Positions 6,356 to 10,743 of a stretch of 10,743 nucleotides of DNA are shown piece by piece (the stretch's first letter is position 1; each line of letters starts with the position of its first letter). The notes below the pieces were generated by a model. That model did not search any database. It was not told the DNA's origin and saw only the letters and a list, made by a program, of their open reading frames with translations. This stretch comes from CAZLPW01 sp964561495 (GTDB lineage: Bacteria > Fidelibacterota > Marinisomatia > Marinisomatales > UBA1611), in NCBI GenBank assembly GCA_964561495.1, contig CAZLPW010000067.1, positions 1 through 10,743 on the forward strand, in the 5' to 3' direction. Both the position numbers and the translations under genes were made by a program.

Positions 6356-9300
6356 TTAATTAATAAGCATTACTTTTTCATTATCAAAATATACTCGACT
6401 ACCCGTGTTAGGATTAAATGCAGTCAATCTAATAAAATATACACCCGATGCAACTTTACCACCCTGGCTGTTTTTTCCATTCCAGATTATCTCATGCTTC
6501 CCTGGTGGTTTAATTCCAAAAAATAGTGTATTTATTTTTCTTCCCATTAAATCAATTACCTCAAATCGAACCTTCGACCAATCTTTCAGATCATATCGGA
6601 TGGTAGTGTTTGAATTAAAAGGATTAGGGTAATTATTTTTAAGAGCAAACCTAGTTGGAAAATCTTCTAGTTTTCCTTCTTCATCTAAAACTAGATGAAG
6701 TCTATATGATACCAATGGTGTCCAAATTGTTGAATCAGAAAAGCCCGTCACACTCCAGATAAATGTAGCCTCTTTTAAACCAACATCAATCATCATATTT
6801 AACAATTCTTCTTTTTGAATAGTTATATTTGTACCTTCAACCTCTTTCTCTAAATAAAGGGTGTCAATTGATCCTTGATTTGATAGATACGGTAATTCAA
6901 TTTTTAGCTCAAATAACATTTCTTCCGAAAAATTATGATGGGAAAGATTCCATGAAAAATAAATACTATCAGGGATCTCATCAATAACCAGGCTCGAATC
7001 ATTCATAGGGCCTGCAGGTGCAACTGCTAGATCACTCTGACCTGGAGTAAAAGATAGAAATGGTCTCATACTCCTACCACTTTCTTTGCTAGAAAAATCT
7101 GCCTTACCATTCGACCCCAATAACGAAAGCGCAAACGAATATGTCCCTGACTCTTTTACTACCTTACTTAGGTCAGCCACAGCTGCCCTACCATTTCGAA
7201 TATTAAAAATTGTATCGATAGGCGACCCCAGACTACGATTAATTATCCCTATATTAGTATTCGTTGCACGTTCCTGCCAGTCAATATTATTAAACCTTGA
7301 AACAAGTATGTCTGCACCCTGTAAAGATAAAGGGTCGACATAAAGATTTAGCCGTGTTTCCCAGAATTCATTTACCTCAGCATTAATGGTAAACTTAAGA
7401 AAAACGGTTTTTGAATTAGATACTGTTAATATTCTCTCCTGTTTTGGAAATAAAATTTGATTTTGCGAGTTATTCAAAGAACGATCATTATCAGGCTCAA
7501 TCTTATTTGCAACTTGAAAAAACCAACTGCCGGCACTTTGTCCATTAACTGATACATTCCACGAATAATTTCCTCCAGGTTGGAATGGCCCGTTAAAAAC
7601 ATTATTTGGATAGGAAAATGATTCAACTTTGTTTAAACCTGGACCCGTTACACGAACCTCGGCAATAGTATTTTCAGTACTAGGCCAAGGATATCGCCAT
7701 GCAAGAATTGTAGCTGGTCTAACCAGAATAGAATTATGAGGGGGAATTGGAAAGCTAGCCACAGGATAACGATATCCAGGAATAAAATACACATTATCTC
7801 CGTATTCATATGCACCAATATCAGGTGCTTGGCCAACATACATTCGGCTTCCACCTTGTCCATCATTGATCCCCTCAACAACTACACCAGCATCAATCAG
7901 CATAGAACCTTTACGAGGACGATAATCAAAATGCTCAGGGTTAGATAGTTCGAAAATTATATTTTCCATACCCCTTAGTTCACCATTAAATAATCCGAAT
8001 TCAGAGTTTTGATCTTCATCACATCCTAAAAAGGTCGGTCTATCACATTCATATTTATTTGCGGCTGAATTACGGTGAAAAGTATTTTTATTTCCCAAAC
8101 CATTAAAACCAATAGTGTAAGGCGCTTTAGGCCAACCAAGATCTGGATCTGATGATACTTCTCCAGTCTCTGGGTTTTGATAACCATAAAATTTGTAATC
8201 TGGAAGACTTATATCTGCCCTCCCACTACCCATACCAAGAATATGGTGAACTTGGTGTTGGTCTCCCTTTAGGCGATAACCTCTGCTGGTGTTTATTGAT
8301 AATGTATTATGAATTAACCTCTTTACACCGCCAGGATTTCCATCAAATCGTATTCCATTTACATTGGGAGCATGCATAACCCAGGTGTTTTTAATAATCG
8401 GCTCATCCATTCCCGTATTGATCTGTATTCCAGCAGCATCTCTTCTTGAATAAATATTAGAAACTAGGCAATGGTCTAAGATATTATAATGAGAAGGGAA
8501 AAACCCACCTCCCGATGAATTATGATCAATTGTGATATACCGCATTGTGGTATATTTTGCTTTTTGTGTCCTAAGAGCCACACTCTCGCCTCCACTCCAG
8601 TTTATATGATGAAAATAACAGTTCTCTACCAACCCATAGTCTGATCCACGGATGATAAGAGCCTCTGAATCTATATATTCAAAAATACAATTACGAAAAA
8701 CTACAGAATCACATTCAGACCATAATTTATTTTCCTTATCTGGGCTACCTCCTAAAAAGTTTGTAGATCTTGAATTTTGACCACTAGATCCACTTAATTT
8801 TTGTGTAGTTGAAAAAGAAAAACGACAATCTAAAAAAGATATATTGTCAGCATAATACATCCACAATGCAGATGCGAAAATTTCAATACCTTGGAAAACA
8901 ATGTGAGTTGTTCTTTTACCCTTATTACCGATATTTAATATTCGATCACGAACACGTGCTCTAACTTCTCTTCCGTTAGGTGAAATTCCGTCAGGTGGAT
9001 AAAAATAAATTTCTCTTGTAACAGAATTATAGCACCACTCTTGGGGGCTATCAATATCCTCTAGTCTGTTACTTATATTTGTGGGATAGATACCATCAGT
9101 GCCTACAAAGTCGCCCCCGGCTGCCCAGTAGGTGTTATACTCAGGATTTGATGCGGTTCCTGTAGTAGGATCAGTTGGGTTTTTAAGATTAATAACCTGA
9201 GCTGGTATCATCATCCGGTCATTAAGAAACAACTGCCAGATACCTTTATAATCTTCTCCCATATAATCTGCAATCGATGCTGAATCAACAACAGTCTTAT

Positions 9301-9643
9301 AAATAAAAATTCCGTTATGATTATATGGCTCCCAATTAGTATTAATTGGAACAGTGCCATCCAGTACAACTCTTTCTCCTGGATAGGCTTTTATGGTAAT
9401 TGGTGAAAAATAGCTGCCACGTTTTTTCATAATTTGCACCCATTCGCTATATCTTCCTTCACGAATTATTATATTGTCTCCAGCTTCTGCAACATCTATT
9501 GCTTGCTGAATCTTGGAGAATGTTAGAGAATCATTAGAGTAGCGACTATCAACGTATAGATCAGCAGAGAATAGAATGGAAGAAATAAAAATTTTATAAA
9601 GACAACAATATTTGAATATATTGTATATTTTTTTATATATCAG
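6356..9643 (-). CDS. Secreted right-handed beta-helix protein with CBM96/DNRLRE-like and type IX sorting domains
   Basis: Large extracellular protein, about 1095 residues from the start used. Layout: signal peptide (about 1-27, SILFSA before DLYVDSR); parallel beta-helix opening with IQQAIDVAEAGDNIIIREG and many NxxF/NCxF turns (about 40-570); a closing segment DYRPRKGSMLIDAG (573-586) with DIGAYEY (608-614), the choice-of-anchor Q type end of such helices; an Ig/FN3-like module (about 617-713); a jelly-roll DNRLRE/CBM96-like domain (about 715-867; WQERATNTN, FSSKESGRSMRPFLSF); another Ig-like module (about 870-990, SYRL, FIWSVTG); and a type A sorting domain (YPNPFNSNTTIRYDL to GVYFIRL). It is probably exported through the outer membrane and binds or degrades polysaccharide. 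I found no convincing catalytic set, so a lyase activity is not claimed. No ATG, GTG or TTG starts the frame; CTG 9641-9643 is the best candidate, 17 bases after the kinase stop. Starting at GTG 9437-9439 would remove the signal peptide. Confidence 0.85.
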   Translation of the reverse strand: MIYKKIYNIFKYCCLYKIFISSILFSADLYVDSRYSNDSLTFSKIQQAIDVAEAGDNIIIREGRYSEWVQIMKKRGSYFSPITIKAYPGERVVLDGTVPINTNWEPYNHNGIFIYKTVVDSASIADYMGEDYKGIWQLFLNDRMMIPAQVINLKNPTDPTTGTASNPEYNTYWAAGGDFVGTDGIYPTNISNRLEDIDSPQEWCYNSVTREIYFYPPDGISPNGREVRARVRDRILNIGNKGKRTTHIVFQGIEIFASALWMYYADNISFLDCRFSFSTTQKLSGSSGQNSRSTNFLGGSPDKENKLWSECDSVVFRNCIFEYIDSEALIIRGSDYGLVENCYFHHINWSGGESVALRTQKAKYTTMRYITIDHNSSGGGFFPSHYNILDHCLVSNIYSRRDAAGIQINTGMDEPIIKNTWVMHAPNVNGIRFDGNPGGVKRLIHNTLSINTSRGYRLKGDQHQVHHILGMGSGRADISLPDYKFYGYQNPETGEVSSDPDLGWPKAPYTIGFNGLGNKNTFHRNSAANKYECDRPTFLGCDEDQNSEFGLFNGELRGMENIIFELSNPEHFDYRPRKGSMLIDAGVVVEGINDGQGGSRMYVGQAPDIGAYEYGDNVYFIPGYRYPVASFPIPPHNSILVRPATILAWRYPWPSTENTIAEVRVTGPGLNKVESFSYPNNVFNGPFQPGGNYSWNVSVNGQSAGSWFFQVANKIEPDNDRSLNNSQNQILFPKQERILTVSNSKTVFLKFTINAEVNEFWETRLNLYVDPLSLQGADILVSRFNNIDWQERATNTNIGIINRSLGSPIDTIFNIRNGRAAVADLSKVVKESGTYSFALSLLGSNGKADFSSKESGRSMRPFLSFTPGQSDLAVAPAGPMNDSSLVIDEIPDSIYFSWNLSHHNFSEEMLFELKIELPYLSNQGSIDTLYLEKEVEGTNITIQKEELLNMMIDVGLKEATFIWSVTGFSDSTIWTPLVSYRLHLVLDEEGKLEDFPTRFALKNNYPNPFNSNTTIRYDLKDWSKVRFEVIDLMGRKINTLFFGIKPPGKHEIIWNGKNSQGGKVASGVYFIRLTAFNPNTGSRVYFDNEKVMLIN

Positions 9644-9660
9644 CGTATTATTAATAATTT

Positions 9661-10632
9661 TTAATCAGTGCTATTGAAAATTAAAGAAGCAGCGCCAAGT
9701 ATTCCAGCATCTCCATCATTAAGTCCAGACAATAATAAATCAATAGAATCTCTTTGAAAGGGAATAAGATTTTCATTTAAATATTTTTTAGTTGGAGCCA
9801 AAACTCGATTACCTGCATTAGAAAGACCACCATAGAAAATAAAAGCCTCAGGTTCCAAAAGAGTAGCAACTTGAGATAGACCATATCCCAGTTTTTTTGC
9901 AGTATAATCATATAATGTTTTTGCAGTTGGGTCATTTTTATCAAATGCCCTATCTATATCTCGACCACTAACATTACCATTAACACCTTTTAGCTTTGCT
10001 TTTTCTAAAAGTTTAATTAAAAAATGGTTATCGGAGTTGTCTTGGTATAATTTTTTTACAGTTTGAGTTATACCTTTAGCAGATACATACATCTCGAGAC
10101 ATCCTTTTTTGCCACAGTTACACTGACGACCTTTAGGGTTAATACTCATATGTCCCATTTCACCAGCAAATCCTCTATGCCCATAAACAAGGTGACCATT
10201 AACAAACACACCGCTACCTAGACCAGTTCCTAAAGTAATTACCACAAAATTATTTATATTTTTTGCAACTCCAAATCGTTTTTCACCCAATGCCGCAGAG
10301 TTAGCATCATTTGTTAGAATTATATTTAAATCTGTATAATTTTTAAAAATTGATGGAACATGAATTGTAGGCCAGTTTATATTGGGAGGACTGATTATTT
10401 CTCCAGTGAAATTATTCCCATTTGGTGCCCCAATTCCAATTCCTAAAGGTTTAAATTCAGGAGATTTATTAATTAATTTTTCTATCTCAATATATAAATA
10501 CCTGAAAAAAGTTTCTGAAGACTTATGTTCTCTCGTTTTTATAGTTTTCTTTTGAATTATTAAACCTTCATGGTCAACTAATCCAATAACTGTATTAGTA
10601 CCTCCAATATCAATTCCAATAGCTAATTCCAT
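9661..10632 (-). CDS. ROK-family sugar kinase (glucokinase-like)
   Basis: Cytoplasmic ATP-dependent hexose kinase of 323 residues, a normal length for the family. The phosphate-binding DIGGTN is at 8-13, the catalytic aspartate is Asp109 in TNDANSAALGE, and the second phosphate loop is LGTGLGSG (134-141). Sugar-contacting Glu158 and His161 lie in GEMGH, with Glu180 following the zinc knuckle CNCGKKGC (Cys171, Cys173, Cys178 with His161). There is no N-terminal helix-turn-helix, so it is an enzyme and not a ROK repressor. Substrate could be glucose, fructose, N-acetylglucosamine or N-acetylmannosamine; sequence does not decide. It starts at ATG 10630-10632 without a clear ribosome binding site, 57 bases after the preceding gene, and its stop lies 17 bases before the beta-helix gene. 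That context suggests use of sugars released from polysaccharide, which is inference. Confidence 0.94.
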   Translation of the reverse strand: MELAIGIDIGGTNTVIGLVDHEGLIIQKKTIKTREHKSSETFFRYLYIEIEKLINKSPEFKPLGIGIGAPNGNNFTGEIISPPNINWPTIHVPSIFKNYTDLNIILTNDANSAALGEKRFGVAKNINNFVVITLGTGLGSGVFVNGHLVYGHRGFAGEMGHMSINPKGRQCNCGKKGCLEMYVSAKGITQTVKKLYQDNSDNHFLIKLLEKAKLKGVNGNVSGRDIDRAFDKNDPTAKTLYDYTAKKLGYGLSQVATLLEPEAFIFYGGLSNAGNRVLAPTKKYLNENLIPFQRDSIDLLLSGLNDGDAGILGAASLIFNSTD

Positions 10633-10689
10633 TAGCTAATTTATTATTTTTAGATTATGATTTATAGAAAAAGGAAGAGAAGAATTGAA

Positions 10690-10743
10690 TTATTTTAATT
10701 CTGACCCTTGGCGTATTTCAATATCAACAATTGGTGGATAATT
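10690..10743 (-). CDS. C-terminal 17 codons of an unidentified gene (possibly LacI-type regulator)
   Basis: The frame entering from the right edge ends in YPPIVDIEIRQGSELK and a TAA at 10690-10692. The ending resembles the LPTxLVxRxS tail of LacI/PurR-type repressors, and a repressor next to a sugar kinase would make sense, but 17 residues are too few to be sure. It could be any other coding sequence. It is co-directional with the ROK kinase. Confidence 0.45.
   Translation of the reverse strand, partial: NYPPIVDIEIRQGSELK

Noticed and set aside
6356..9643. Assignment of the beta-helix protein as a PL6 alginate lyase or chondroitinase
   Set aside because: The catalytic lysine and arginine and the Asn/Glu calcium ligands of that family could not be located; only the general helix fold is supported.
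1..10743. tRNA or rRNA genes, CRISPR array, insertion sequence, integrase, riboswitch or toxin-antitoxin pair
   Set aside because: None of these was seen on reading both strands; the repeats present are all in-frame protein repeats and the spacers are 1-63 bases.

Overview
The window looks like a piece of a low-GC bacterium of the FCB superphylum (Bacteroidota and relatives), most likely a marine lineage such as Candidatus Marinimicrobia or a related group. The reasons are a secreted protein ending in a type IX secretion (Por) type A sorting domain with the YPNPFN signature, several outer-membrane-type lipoproteins, the GCxDxxAxNYxPxATxDDGxC cysteine motif common in proteins of marine FCB bacteria, and few strong Shine-Dalgarno sites. 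A 10-N block marks a scaffold gap, so this is probably a draft or metagenome-derived contig. The lineage is inferred from motifs, not proven.

All genes lie on the minus strand, so transcription runs from the right edge to the left. In that order the window holds: the last 17 codons of an unidentified gene (10690-10743, possibly a LacI-type regulator); a ROK-family sugar kinase (9661-10632); a large secreted right-handed beta-helix protein with carbohydrate-binding-like and sorting domains (6356-9643, no canonical start codon); an exported protein made almost wholly of 18 MORN repeats (4838-6304); a PLP-dependent aminotransferase containing the assembly gap (3625-4797); a cysteine dioxygenase (3074-3592); and three lipoproteins built from beta-propeller-like repeats (1831-3072, 649-1767, and 1-656, the last cut by the window edge). 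Gaps are 1 to 63 bases, two of the three lipoprotein genes start within a base or so of the previous stop, and no convincing terminator or promoter is visible. No tRNA, rRNA, CRISPR array, transposase or integrase was found, and there is no gene-free stretch of more than about 65 bases.

Two functional groupings suggest themselves. The right part (possible regulator, sugar kinase, secreted beta-helix protein) fits sugar or polysaccharide sensing and use. The middle pair fits cysteine breakdown: cysteine dioxygenase makes cysteine sulfinate, and the neighbouring aminotransferase could convert that to sulfinylpyruvate, which decays to pyruvate and sulfite. The dioxygenase keeps the residues of the animal-type Cys-Tyr cofactor, which is unusual among characterised bacterial enzymes. 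The lipoproteins at the left are of unknown function; one of them is made of seven copies of an ACYWxNG repeat.
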